64,000 bases of DNA, from NCBI RefSeq assembly GCF_000519205.1, contig NZ_JAFB01000004.1, positions 341,269 through 405,268 on the forward strand, given 5' to 3'. The DNA comes from Amycolatopsis taiwanensis DSM 45107 (GTDB lineage Bacteria; Actinomycetota; Actinomycetes; Mycobacteriales; Pseudonocardiaceae). The notes beneath the pieces were generated by a model. The model did not search any database, was not told the origin of the DNA, and saw only the letters and a program-made list of their open reading frames with translations. Positions 16,077-24,368 of this stretch are shown in pieces (position 1 is the stretch's first letter; every line of letters begins with the position of its first letter). The position numbers and the translations under genes were made by a program.

Positions 16077-16325
16077 ATGTTCTCGCTGTCCGAGCTGCAG
16101 GCCCAAGTAAGCGCTTTCCGTGAGAAACTGCTTGAAGCAACTGAACACACCAACCGTGCGCTGGAGCTGCTGGATGAGGCACGCCAAACCATCGTCGAGG
16201 CGTACGACCAGGCTCGCCCCTGGGTTCCGGAGGAAATCGCGGTCGCCGAAGAACGATTACGCGCCGACCTTCAGCGGCTCATCGCGGCGGGCGAGTTGAT
16301 CGACGACTACCGGTCACGGCTTTAG
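16077..16325 (+). CDS. Short helical coiled-coil protein B of the FtsK cassette
   Basis: An 82-residue protein with two helices: LQAQVSAFREKLLEATEHTN continuing into LELLDEARQTIVEAYDQA, a turn at RPWVPEEI, then VAEERLRADLQRLIAAGELI. Like protein A it is a potential helical hairpin of ESX size without a WXG motif. It begins 15 bases after protein A and ends 5 bases before the ATPase gene. The pair may form a heterodimer, in analogy to ESX pairs; this is inference only. Confidence 0.7.
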   Translation: MFSLSELQAQVSAFREKLLEATEHTNRALELLDEARQTIVEAYDQARPWVPEEIAVAEERLRADLQRLIAAGELIDDYRSRL

Positions 16326-16330
16326 ACGTC

Positions 16331-19054
16331 ATGGGGTTCAGCAAGGCCAACGAGCAGCGCAAGCGCGTGCTCACCGCGATCGGCAACATGAGGCACCAGC
16401 TCGGGCTCGTACTCGGCTCCGCCAGGGCGGCCCGCGAGTCGGCCGAGATCGAGCTGGCCCGACTCAAGCTCGAACAGCAGATAGTGCGGGTCGGCATCGA
16501 CAAGGCCGACGAGGACGCCGACCTCGCCGAGGCGATGCGCCATCCGCTGATGACGGGTGTGCGCGACCAGCTCAAGGCCACCCAGGCGGCCTTTCACGCG
16601 GACGCGGCCACGGTGCCCGCCCGGTTGCACGAGCTGGTCGGCCGGCTGGCCCCCGGCCCGGCCGGCCGCGCGTGGACCGAGTGGCTCGGCCGGGCCGGCA
16701 CCGGCACGCTGACCGTTCCGCCGCTGTGGCGCATCGGGTCGTCCACAATGGACTCCGCTGGGCCGTTCCCGGTCGCGGTGCCGCTGCTGGACGAGTCCCA
16801 CCTGGCGATCACCTCGGCCCCCCGGAGCAGGGCCGGCGTGGAGGCGCTCATCGAGGGCCTCCTGTTGCGGGTGCTGTCCAGCATGGAGCCCGGGGCGGTG
16901 CGCATCCACCTGTGGGATGTCGGGCAGCTCACCGCCGTGCTGCCCAACCTGTACCCGCTGAGCCGTACCAGCGCGGTCACCATCTACGACCCGACCCGGC
17001 TGGAGGACCTGCTCGACGAGCTGGCCGGGCACATCCGCCGCATCCACGCACAGACCATGCAGGCCGGGCACACCTCGCTGCGGTCCCTGCGCGAGACGTT
17101 GGGCCAGCGCACCGAACCGTGGCGGATTGCCGTGCTGTTCGGCAACGGCGAGAACTTCTCCCCCGAGGCGATGCGTGAACTGCGCCGGATCGCCGGCGGC
17201 GCGGTGGCCGCCGGCATCTCGCTGATCGTGGTCGACCTGCCCACCATTCTCGGCGGCGGGGTGGAAAACATCCGGCTGCTCGACGAAACCCACGCGGTGA
17301 CCAGCATGACCGGCTCCGCACTGGTGGTCGACCTGGACCCGCCGATCCCGCCGACCGAGGTCAGCGGGGCCGCGGCCAGGCTCGCGGAGGCGCTGATCAC
17401 CCGTCAGGGCGGCCCGCGCACCTTTGACGACCTGCTGCCCACCGAACTGGGCCAGGAGAGCTCGGCGGTCGAACTGCGTGCCCCGGTCGGGTTCTACGAG
17501 GGCGACCCGGTCGAGGTGGTGATCGGCGACGGCACCCCGCACGCGCTGATCGGCGGGCCCAGCGGGTCGGGCAAGACGAACTTCCTGTACGCCATGATCG
17601 GCAGTCTCGCCGCGCGCTACCCACCGAGCGAGCTGGCGCTGTACCTGTTGGACTTCAAGGAAGGCGTGTCCTTCGCGGGCCTCGCGCCGGGCCGGCGCGA
17701 CAAGAGCTGGCTGCCCCATGCGCGGCTGATCGGGGTCAACGTCAACACCGACCGCGAGTTCGGCCTGGCGCTGCTGCGGTTCCTCGCCGACGAGCTGCGC
17801 CGCCGGTCGGCCGCGGCCAAGGAGCACGAGGTCACCGACCTGGCCGGGCTGCGCCGCCAGGACCCGGACGGTAAGTGGCCGCGGATCGTCGCGGTGATCG
17901 ACGAGTTCCAGTACCTGTTCGCCGGCCGAGACACGGTCACCAACACCGCGACCGCGTTGCTGGAGGACATCGCCCGACGAGGCCGAGCCCAGGGCATCCA
18001 CCTCGTGCTGGCCAGCCAGGACATCGCCGGGATCGACGCGTTCTGGGGCAAGCCCGCGGTGTTCGAGCAGTGCACCCTGCGGATCGCGATGCCGAAGGCG
18101 CGCCGGGTGCTGGCCGAGACCAACAACGCCGCGTTCACCGCGCCGAAATGGCATGCGGTCCTCAACCACGATTCCGGGGTGGCCCACGGCAACCAGCTCG
18201 CCCACGTCCCGGACGCCAGCAGCAGGGAGATCTTCATGGCCCTGCAACAGAAGCTGTGGAACCTCTACGCCGACGACCATCAGCGGCCACGACTGTTCGA
18301 CGGCTCCGTTTCGCCGCTGCTGGACCAGGCCGCCGAGTACGCCACGCTCTCCCCCGAGGGCCATCCGCGCGCGCTGCTCGGTCAGGCGATCGACGTCTCG
18401 GACGCCGCGTGCGCCATGGAACTGTCCCCGGCACCCGGCCGGAACCTGGCCGTGCTGGGCACCGCGATCGCCGAAGCGCTGTCCATCATGGATGCCGCCG
18501 CGCGGTCCCTGGCACGCCAGTACCACCCCGACGACGTCGAGTTCCTGGTCTGCTGCCTGGTCGACCGGTGCGCCCCGGTGGTCGACCAGCTGGTGGAGAA
18601 CCTGCACGCCGACGGCCACCAGGTGGTGCGCCTGACCGAAGACGACCTGCGGGAGAAGATGGTCAACCTCGCCGAGGAACCGGCCGAGCACAGCCGGATC
18701 CTGCTGCTCTACGGCGTCGACGGCGCGCTGCCTGCCTTGGAGGCGAAGCAGCCCGGCGAGTTCAAGAGTGGCCTCGATCACTTCCGGACCGTGCTCAAGC
18801 TGGGCCCGTCGCGGAAGGTGCACACCCTGGGCTGGTGGCGCAGCACGGCCCGGCTCAAGGACACGCTCGGCTTCGGCGGGACCGACGACATCGGCGTCTG
18901 GGCCGCGCTCGATGTGCAGGGCAGCGAGCTTTCCGCGTTCGCCGCCGGCCAGGTGGTGCACTGGTCGCCCCGGCCAGGGCGGGCGCTGTTCTTCGACCGG
19001 ACCTCGCATGTGGTGCCCGAAGTCATGATCCCGTTCGACCGGCCGGAGTTCTAG
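16331..19054 (+). CDS. FtsK/SpoIIIE-type (EccC-like) ATPase with three modules
   Basis: A 907-residue protein. Residues 1-100 are a coiled coil (RVLTAIGNMRHQLGLVLG and on) without membrane helix. Residues about 120-370 look like a degenerate ATPase module. Residues about 380-650 are the active FtsK/SpoIIIE module: Walker A GGPSGSGKT (Lys415), LLDFKEGVSF, Walker B IVAVIDEF (Asp524, Glu525) and LASQDIAGIDAF. A third, degenerate module follows to the end. The multi-module plan is that of EccC ATPases of type VII secretion, but membrane helices are missing. The next gene starts on the base after its stop. It may move DNA or peptides for a cytosolic complex. Confidence 0.85.
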   Translation: MGFSKANEQRKRVLTAIGNMRHQLGLVLGSARAARESAEIELARLKLEQQIVRVGIDKADEDADLAEAMRHPLMTGVRDQLKATQAAFHADAATVPARLHELVGRLAPGPAGRAWTEWLGRAGTGTLTVPPLWRIGSSTMDSAGPFPVAVPLLDESHLAITSAPRSRAGVEALIEGLLLRVLSSMEPGAVRIHLWDVGQLTAVLPNLYPLSRTSAVTIYDPTRLEDLLDELAGHIRRIHAQTMQAGHTSLRSLRETLGQRTEPWRIAVLFGNGENFSPEAMRELRRIAGGAVAAGISLIVVDLPTILGGGVENIRLLDETHAVTSMTGSALVVDLDPPIPPTEVSGAAARLAEALITRQGGPRTFDDLLPTELGQESSAVELRAPVGFYEGDPVEVVIGDGTPHALIGGPSGSGKTNFLYAMIGSLAARYPPSELALYLLDFKEGVSFAGLAPGRRDKSWLPHARLIGVNVNTDREFGLALLRFLADELRRRSAAAKEHEVTDLAGLRRQDPDGKWPRIVAVIDEFQYLFAGRDTVTNTATALLEDIARRGRAQGIHLVLASQDIAGIDAFWGKPAVFEQCTLRIAMPKARRVLAETNNAAFTAPKWHAVLNHDSGVAHGNQLAHVPDASSREIFMALQQKLWNLYADDHQRPRLFDGSVSPLLDQAAEYATLSPEGHPRALLGQAIDVSDAACAMELSPAPGRNLAVLGTAIAEALSIMDAAARSLARQYHPDDVEFLVCCLVDRCAPVVDQLVENLHADGHQVVRLTEDDLREKMVNLAEEPAEHSRILLLYGVDGALPALEAKQPGEFKSGLDHFRTVLKLGPSRKVHTLGWWRSTARLKDTLGFGGTDDIGVWAALDVQGSELSAFAAGQVVHWSPRPGRALFFDRTSHVVPEVMIPFDRPEF

Positions 19055-19414
19055 ATGGAATCCGCGGCAATGCGTTACAAGGAAATCGTCGGCCTGGCCG
19101 CCAAGGCCACCACCGAGCTGCGCGCCTGGGAAAGCCACCACGCGCAGGAGCTGGACGGTCGGATCGCCGCCGCCGAGGTGGCCCTGGAGCAGGCCATGGA
19201 ACGGGAAAAGCGCACCGGGCAGACGGTGCGCAACTGGTGGCGCATGACCTCCGATAACGTCGCCCGGCTGCCCTGGCTGGAACTGGGTGAAGAGCCGGTG
19301 CCCGCGGCGAACGCGCCCGGCTCCTGGCTGGATCGCCACCTCAACGAGGTCAAGCCGATCTACCAAGAGCTCGTCGACGCCGTGCTGTCGCTCGGCTGGC
19401 GCGCGCGCCGCTGA
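19055..19414 (+). CDS. Coiled-coil protein C closing the FtsK cassette
   Basis: A 119-residue protein: N-terminal coiled coil (AAKATTELRAWESHHAQELD, and IAAAEVALEQAMEREKRTGQ) followed by a compact region with WWRMTSDNVARLPWLELGEEP and a helical end LDRHLNEVKPIYQELVDAV. Its ATG directly follows the TAG of the ATPase gene, with no gap, so they are translationally coupled. I do not recognise the family. By position it is a structural partner or regulator of the ATPase. Confidence 0.7.
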   Translation: MESAAMRYKEIVGLAAKATTELRAWESHHAQELDGRIAAAEVALEQAMEREKRTGQTVRNWWRMTSDNVARLPWLELGEEPVPAANAPGSWLDRHLNEVKPIYQELVDAVLSLGWRARR

Positions 19415-19444
19415 GACACGCTCCAGGGTCTGTATCAATGTCGA

Positions 19445-19512
19445 TCAGGGCCATTGGTTGATCGCGGCGAGGTGGATGGTGGCTTCGTAGCGGGTGGCGA
19501 GTTCGTCGCACT
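19445..19512 (-). pseudogene. C-terminal remnant of an IS5-like transposase
   Basis: On the minus strand one frame reads DELATRYEATIHLAAINQW and then a stop at 19445-19447. This matches the usual end of IS5/IS112-type transposases (LATRYEA or TRYDKLA followed by a helix xAAIxIWL). Upstream the frame dissolves into 21-bp repeats, so the rest of the gene is gone. No inverted terminal repeat was found. Confidence 0.55.
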
Positions 19513-19530
19513 GAGTGGCGACGGTGCCGT

Positions 19531-19698
19531 GTTCCCGCCTCAGCCCTCTATGTTCCCGTTCCAGACCCCTGTGTTCCCGTTTCAGCCCCTTGTGTTCCCG
19601 CCTCAGTCCCTTGTGTTCCCGTTCCAGACCCCTGTGTTCTCGTTCCAGGAGGCTGTGTTCCTGGTCCAGAAGCCCGTGTCCTTGGTTCAGGACACGGG
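19531..19698 (-). repeat. Eight tandem 21-bp repeats (GGAACGGGAACACAGGGGTCT type)
   Basis: On the plus strand units begin GTTCCCGTTCCAGACCCC and recur at 19531, 19552, 19573 and so on every 21 bases, degenerating at the last three. On the minus strand the unit shares the GGGAAC(A/T)C core with the array at 19783 but is oriented opposite to it. Confidence 0.8.
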
Positions 19699-19782
19699 TT
19701 CGTCGCGCTCGCGAGGAGGTGGGACGGTCCTGGCGGCGTGCAACGTTGCCGAGGTAATCCGGCGTTCGGTGTCTGTGTTCCC

Positions 19783-20054
19783 AACCCGGAACTCAATTGC
19801 CTGGACCGGGGACACGCCCGGCTGAGCCGGGAACTCACGTGCCTGAACCGGGAACTCGGGTGCCCGAGCCGGGAACTCGCGTGCCTGAACCGGGAACTCG
19901 GGCGCCTGAACCGGGAACTCGCGTGCCTGAACCGAGAACTCGGGTGCCTGAGCCGAGAACTCGGGTGCCTGAGCCGAGAACTCGGGTGCCTGAACCGAGA
20001 ACTCACGTGCCTGAGCCGAGAACTCGGGTGCCTGAGCCGGGGACACGCCAGGTG
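19783..20054 (+). repeat. About thirteen tandem 21-bp repeats (GAACCGGGAACTCGGGTGCCT)
   Basis: Units begin GA(A/G)CCG(G/A)GAACTC at 19824, 19845, 19866 and so on to 20034, strictly 21 bases apart, with flanking units that read GGGGACACGCC. Because 21 is a multiple of three, several frames stay open and read PEPGTRV or LNRELGC repeats; these frames have no start signal or domain, so I treat the array as non-coding. Confidence 0.85.
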
Positions 20055-20067
20055 CTGGCGTGTCCCC
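20039..20067. other. Strong hairpin at the end of the 21-bp array
   Basis: Perfect 13-bp inverted repeat GGGGACACGCCAG / CTGGCGTGTCCCC with a 3-base loop. It starts inside the last repeat unit and separates the plus-oriented array from oppositely oriented units at 20076-20140. It could act as a terminator, but no T-run follows. Confidence 0.6.
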
Positions 20068-20075
20068 GACTGGGG

Positions 20076-20140
20076 AGGACGAGTTCTGGATTGAGGTTGG
20101 TGAGTTCTGGGTTCAGGGCGGTGAGTTCGGGGTTCGGGCA
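20076..20140 (-). repeat. Three 21-bp repeat units in reverse orientation
   Basis: On the minus strand units read GAACCCCGAACTCACC, GAACCCAGAACTCACC and a more degenerate third, 21 bases apart. They mirror the array at 19783-20054 across the hairpin. The remaining bases up to the nuclease gene at 20188 show nothing else. Confidence 0.65.
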
Positions 20141-20187
20141 GGAACGCCGGATCAGCCCAACCACCCCAACCGACTTCGAGACGCGCT

Positions 20188-22569
20188 CTAGCCGAGCGGG
20201 ATCAATCGGACTACTTGCGGATCGTGGTCGGATGCCTGCTGGGCGAACTCGGAGTTGACATGCACCACGTCGTAGTCGACCTGGCGGGGTGCCCGGGAAA
20301 CGAGGATGTGGTCCAGGACCTGCGACTCCCCCTCGAAGACGTAGCTGTACCGCTCGGTCACCGGAAGCGTGTTGATCAGATCGATCAGCGCGTTGCCCGC
20401 GGTGAGGGTCTGCAACGCCGGGGAGAACTGGTAGTCGTTGAGATCGCCGGCCACCACGACGTTCGCGTGCGAGTCCACGGCCAGCAGGTCGTCGACGAAC
20501 CCGCGCAGCAGGAGTGCCTGTTGCGCGCGCTGCACCTCCGAGCCGCGGGTCGGCGGCTGGAAACGGCCGTGCGTCGGCTGGTCGCCGCCCTTGGAGTTGA
20601 AGTGGTTGGCGACCACGAAGACCGTGCGCCCGCGGAAGACGAACTCGCCGGCCAGTGGCTTGCGGCTGCTCCGCCACGCGGCGTTGGTCGGGTCGACCCG
20701 GCCCGGTGACACCGAAAGGTGCGGTTTACCGTTCGACGTCACCACCGACACCGCGGTGACCGCATCGCCACCCGGACTGTCCACAAACGACACCCGAGCC
20801 GGGTTGAACAGGAAGGCGGTGCGGATGTTGCCGCCCGGCGCGCCACCGTCGGTGAGATCCTGCGGGTCGATCTGCCGCCACTCGTAGCGCGGGCCGCCCG
20901 CGGCCACGATCGCGTCGGTGAACCGCCGCAGGGTCTTGTCCGCGGTGACCACGCCGTCGCCAACACCCGTGGTGCCGTTGTCGTCCTGGATTTCCTCCAC
21001 GGTAACGATATCGGGCGTGGCGAGGTTCTCCACGATCCCGCGCGCCAGCTGGTCGAACTTTTCCTGAGCGTCCATTGCGGACAGGTTCTCGACGTTGTAG
21101 GTGGCCACGGACAGCTCGGACGGTAGCTGCTTGCGGGTGACCTCCCTGGCCAGGCCGTTGTCCTTGACCTCACCGAGCACGTTGGCTTCCAGCGTGTAAC
21201 CGCCGAACTGGCTGTAGGTGAGCGGACCGGAGGTGATCCCGATCAGCACGTCACCGGTGTTGGCTTGCGGGAACGGGCGCTGCGAGAACGGGATCAGCGA
21301 TTCCACCTTCAGCACACCGGTGTTGATCCGGTCGTATCCGGTGTAGACGGTGCCCCCGCGCATGCTCGGGTTCTCTGCGGGTTTCGTCGTGACATACAGC
21401 TCGTTGAAGGACGTGGTCGGGCCGACGATGCGCGCGTCGCTGATCGTCACGACCTCGCTTTCGTGTGCCTTCCAAAAGTCGAGGGCGTACTTGTCCGGCT
21501 GCAGCGGCAGGCTTTCGATGTTGCCGCCAATCTGGGGTGCCAGCCTGGCGGGAACGGCATCAGGGGTCAGGACCGTCGGTGCCGGCAGCGCGTTCCCGCG
21601 GGACACTACCGTCCACTGTGGAGAACTAAGTTCGGCCATCGACTGGTACACCGACGTCGCCGGGTTGTCCGGATAGAAATCGCGGACCGTTCCGCTCGCC
21701 GTAACCGCGTCGCCGACCGCGACCTGCGGGGTACTCGAGCCGGTGAACACGAACAGGCCCTCGCTGGTCCGAGGATCGTTGTCCGGCTCCGGATCGGTGA
21801 ACCAGAAGCCGCGGGCCGACCCGAACGTGCGCACGGCGGTCACGACGCCGGTGACCCCGGCGACCTTCTGGCCGTTGAGCGGAGAAACCCGGGTGGTGCC
21901 GTGGATGTCGTGGATCCGGGCCTCGACCGGCGGCGTTCCGTTGCCCGGCGTCTCGCCCTTGGTGTTGACCGGGTTCGGATCGCCCACGCCGAAGTCGTTG
22001 GCGTTGTCGTCGGTGTCGACCAGCCCGGGGCGGGAAACGGACGTGGTGTTGCTGGGCGCCGGAGCCGGATTCGCCTCGCGGACCGCCGCCGTGCCGTAGC
22101 CGACCAGGTCACGGATTCGGGAGTCGGCGGCGCAGGCGACCGCGGTGAGGCAGGTCAGCGGGTCGGTGCCCCGCACGAGCGCCACGGTCCCGGAAGTCGC
22201 GGCCATGGCGATCGAGCCCGCCGCGTCGGGAGTGGGCAGTTCGACCGTCCCGCCCGCGCCCTTGGCCTCGGCGACGAGGTACCGGCCACCCGAGACGATG
22301 CCGCCGGAGAGCGGGGTGACCTGCCACTTGCTCGACGCGCTGGGCGAACCCGGCAGGTACTGCACGCTGAACCCGTCCAGCGAGGCCGAGGCGGTGCTGC
22401 CCAGCTCGACGAAGTCCCTGGTCAGCTCGGCTCCGGCATTCCCACCGCCGCCATAGACTTCGGTGATCATCAAGTCCGCGCTGGCCGCCGCCGCGCTGGG
22501 CACGGCGCACGCCAGGCCGGCCACGGCGAGGCAGGTGAGCACGCCGAGTTTTCGAATCCTGGACACCAT
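20188..22569 (-). CDS. Secreted ExeM/NucH-like nuclease (LTD plus endonuclease/exonuclease/phosphatase domain)
   Basis: A 793-residue exported protein. Residues 1-28 are a Sec signal peptide ending in alanines. Residues about 32-165 form a lamin-tail-like domain (LMITEVYGGGGNAGAELTRD); about 215-340 an OB-like segment (VAGVTGVVTAVRTFGSARGF); about 500-793 the EEP nuclease domain with TYNVENL, VEEIQDDNG, VANHFNSKGGD, VVAGDLNDYQFSP and the closing SDHDPQVV. These are the metal and catalytic residues of the ExeM/NucH extracellular DNases. ATG 22569 follows GAGGAGACAA. It probably degrades extracellular DNA or phosphodiesters. Confidence 0.88.
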   Translation of the reverse strand: MVSRIRKLGVLTCLAVAGLACAVPSAAAASADLMITEVYGGGGNAGAELTRDFVELGSTASASLDGFSVQYLPGSPSASSKWQVTPLSGGIVSGGRYLVAEAKGAGGTVELPTPDAAGSIAMAATSGTVALVRGTDPLTCLTAVACAADSRIRDLVGYGTAAVREANPAPAPSNTTSVSRPGLVDTDDNANDFGVGDPNPVNTKGETPGNGTPPVEARIHDIHGTTRVSPLNGQKVAGVTGVVTAVRTFGSARGFWFTDPEPDNDPRTSEGLFVFTGSSTPQVAVGDAVTASGTVRDFYPDNPATSVYQSMAELSSPQWTVVSRGNALPAPTVLTPDAVPARLAPQIGGNIESLPLQPDKYALDFWKAHESEVVTISDARIVGPTTSFNELYVTTKPAENPSMRGGTVYTGYDRINTGVLKVESLIPFSQRPFPQANTGDVLIGITSGPLTYSQFGGYTLEANVLGEVKDNGLAREVTRKQLPSELSVATYNVENLSAMDAQEKFDQLARGIVENLATPDIVTVEEIQDDNGTTGVGDGVVTADKTLRRFTDAIVAAGGPRYEWRQIDPQDLTDGGAPGGNIRTAFLFNPARVSFVDSPGGDAVTAVSVVTSNGKPHLSVSPGRVDPTNAAWRSSRKPLAGEFVFRGRTVFVVANHFNSKGGDQPTHGRFQPPTRGSEVQRAQQALLLRGFVDDLLAVDSHANVVVAGDLNDYQFSPALQTLTAGNALIDLINTLPVTERYSYVFEGESQVLDHILVSRAPRQVDYDVVHVNSEFAQQASDHDPQVVRLIPLG

Positions 22570-22667
22570 TTGTCTCCTCGTGGGTGCTTGGTCGAGGCAT
22601 CCTGACCCAACGAGGTGAACAGCAAAAGATCCGAAAGTGTCGATTTACCGCCCACGGCCTGGCCGGT

Positions 22668-23120
22668 TCAGTCCAGCGGCTCGATGCGGAACACGGCGCA
22701 GCGAGGCGCGGCGGCCTCGAACGCGTCGGGTGAAGCGTCTTCGACGATGCCCGTCTTGACAAACATGGCGACGCCGTTCGGCACCTTGACCGGAAACTCG
22801 CGGAGGATGGCACCCCGCTCCGCCTCGGGGAGACTCACGAGACGGACGCGTTCGCCGCGACGGCCCCGGGTCAGCACACCTTCACCGGCCGCCCGGGCGT
22901 TGCGCACCCAGTCAGCCCCGGAGTCACTGCCCACGACGTAACGCCTGCCGTCGACCTTGTATGGGACTACCGGGGTGGAGCGTGGTTTCCCGGACTTGCG
23001 GCCACGGACGGTCAACGTAGGCATGGGCAGGGCCAGGCCGAGCCGGTGCAGGCCGACGATCACCCTGTTGACGATCTTGAGGGAGCGCGGCGGGAAATCC
23101 TTCGCGGGCTTGGTCGTCAT
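22668..23120 (-). CDS. Deazaflavin (F420)-dependent nitroreductase family protein
   Basis: A 150-residue member of the same family as the gene at 1381. It shows LTVRGRKSGKPRSTPVVPYKV and GSDSGADWVRNARAAGEG, the F420-binding signature, and ends with AVFRIEPLD. The ATG at 23120 overlaps the stop of the PadR gene (ATGA), and AAGGAGCACAC lies upstream, so expression is coupled to the regulator. It probably reduces or detoxifies a hydrophobic compound sensed by the PadR protein; the substrate is unknown. Confidence 0.85.
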   Translation of the reverse strand: MTTKPAKDFPPRSLKIVNRVIVGLHRLGLALPMPTLTVRGRKSGKPRSTPVVPYKVDGRRYVVGSDSGADWVRNARAAGEGVLTRGRRGERVRLVSLPEAERGAILREFPVKVPNGVAMFVKTGIVEDASPDAFEAAAPRCAVFRIEPLD

Positions 23121-23722
23121 GATCGTGTGCTCCTTCGCGGTGTCCGGTTCGAGGGAATTTCGAGCCAGGTCAGGTCGCCCTTGTCGATGCACTGGACCAC
23201 CTCGTCCAACCAGGCGAGTTCCGCCTTGCGCAGCGCCTGGGCATACTCGACCTCCAGCAGCACGACGCGGGGTATGTCCTCGGGCAACGCCGCGAGTTGG
23301 GTTGCCACCTCGTCGTGCTTGTCCCGGATCCGTTGCCGACGTTCGCGCAGCAACTCCACGGCTTCGGTGACCCCGAGGTTGAAAATGTGCGCGAGTGCGG
23401 TGACGAACACCGGGTATTCCTCAGCAGGGGCGCGGAGATAGTCCCGGGTAAGCGCTTCCACCGTGGCGATGCCGTCCTCGGTGATCGCGTACACCGTCCG
23501 CTCCGGACGGGCACCGGATCGCCCGGTATCGACCGCCTCGATCAGCCCGGCCTTGACCAGGCGGCCGATCGCGTCGTACAGCGACCCGCCCCGCAGCTTG
23601 ACGACCTCACCCACCTGCCGCTCGCGAACGAGGGCCTGCATCTCGTAGGGATGCCGGGGCTGTTCGCGCAGCAAGCTCAACACCGCCAGCGTGAGTGGCG
23701 TCCGCAGCGCCCGCAGTGTCAT
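23117..23722 (-). CDS. PadR-family transcriptional regulator
   Basis: About 201 residues. The PadR winged helix is at residues 5-80: TPLTLAVLSLLREQPRHPYEM, VKLRGGSLYDAIGRLVKAGLI, and the wing RPERTVYAITEDGI. The C-terminal half is a helical dimerisation domain (Vir-type PadR). ATG 23722 follows GGGCGGGC; an in-frame GTG at 23737 is also possible. It is the first gene of an operon with the F420-type reductase. A perfect inverted repeat at 23738-23759 just upstream is the likely operator. Confidence 0.88.
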   Translation of the reverse strand: MTLRALRTPLTLAVLSLLREQPRHPYEMQALVRERQVGEVVKLRGGSLYDAIGRLVKAGLIEAVDTGRSGARPERTVYAITEDGIATVEALTRDYLRAPAEEYPVFVTALAHIFNLGVTEAVELLRERRQRIRDKHDEVATQLAALPEDIPRVVLLEVEYAQALRKAELAWLDEVVQCIDKGDLTWLEIPSNRTPRRSTRS

Positions 23723-23737
23723 CAGCCCGCCCTTCAC

Positions 23738-23759
23738 CGAGTTCGACTAACCGAACTCG
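23738..23759. promoter_or_regulatory. Palindromic operator of the PadR operon
   Basis: CGAGTTCG (23738-23745) and CGAACTCG (23752-23759) form a perfect 8-bp inverted repeat with a 6-base spacer ACTAAC. It lies 15 bases upstream of the PadR start codon, where binding would block transcription or translation start. Confidence 0.65.
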
Positions 23760-23940
23760 ACTATACACGGACCGACGCATCGCCAAAGGTGGCGCTGGTG
23801 GTAGTCCGAGCCAACGGCTGATCGGCACCTCGATGAGTGCCCGGGCGCCGTAGGGAGTGATCCCGGCACCGGCGTCCCAGCGTCATTGGGCCGTCGTGAC
23901 GTGGCCAGGACTGTCGGACCGCTCTTCTATGGTGGCGGCC

Positions 23941-24363
23941 ATGGTCGACATCGAGGTCCGCAGCCGGGTGCCCGGCACGTCCGGCGATGGTCTGCCGGCG
24001 GTGCTGGTACGGCTGGCCGACGATCGCTCGACGGTGCGGGAGCTGATCCGGCGCGCGGTCGAGGAGCAGGTCCGCGAGCTGCGCGCCGATGCCGCACACT
24101 GCCGTCGCGTCCTGGACCGTCAGTACCTGTCCGACGACGATCTCCGGGCACAGGCCGCCACCGGCGCGATCAGGATGCCGTCGCAGCCGCCGGCGGACCC
24201 GAACGTGACCACGGAAGTGGCGCGGGCGCACCGGGCCTTCGCCCGGGGCACATTCGTGATCTTCGTCGGCGGACGGCAGGTCGTCGACCTGGACGAGGAG
24301 GTCGCGCTTCGGCTTGGTGAGCCGGTCGTGTTCCTTCGGCTGGTCGCACTGGTGGGAGGCTGA
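23941..24363 (+). CDS. Ubiquitin-like beta-grasp protein with C-terminal Gly-Gly
   Basis: A 140-residue protein. Residues 2-50 read as strand (DIEVRSRV), strand (PAVLVRLADD) and helix (STVRELIRRAVEEQVREL). A helical insert follows, about 51-102. Residues 103-140 resemble the ubiquitin C-terminal half: TFVIFVGGRQVVDLDEEVAL, compare ubiquitin RLIFAGKQLEDG, then VVFLRLVALVGG, ending exactly in Gly-Gly before the stop. The fold and the GG tail suggest a ubiquitin-like modifier or a ThiS/MoaD-type carrier. ATG 23941 is preferred over upstream starts. The DUF4132 gene starts 5 bases after its stop. No E1 or JAB peptidase gene is in the window. Confidence 0.65.
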   Translation: MVDIEVRSRVPGTSGDGLPAVLVRLADDRSTVRELIRRAVEEQVRELRADAAHCRRVLDRQYLSDDDLRAQAATGAIRMPSQPPADPNVTTEVARAHRAFARGTFVIFVGGRQVVDLDEEVALRLGEPVVFLRLVALVGG

Positions 24364-24368
24364 TCGCG

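Noticed and set aside
15801-19414. A complete type VII secretion system
   Set aside because: No EccB, EccD, EccE, mycosin or WXG100 motif was found; the ATPase lacks membrane helices. Only the EccC-like architecture remains.
16322-19438. A very long minus-strand frame opposite the FtsK ATPase
   Set aside because: It mirrors the coding strand of the ATPase and has low-complexity composition (Arg, Gly, His, Gln-rich), as expected of an antisense frame in GC-rich DNA.
19783-20054. The 21-bp array as a CRISPR
   Set aside because: There are no unique spacers, the unit is shorter than CRISPR repeats, and no cas gene is near.
19797-20258. Open frames reading PEPGTRV or LNRELGC repeats through the 21-bp array
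   Set aside because: The 21-base period keeps all frames open; there is no ribosome site, the frames run in both strands, and they extend into the nuclease gene in another frame. I judge the array non-coding.
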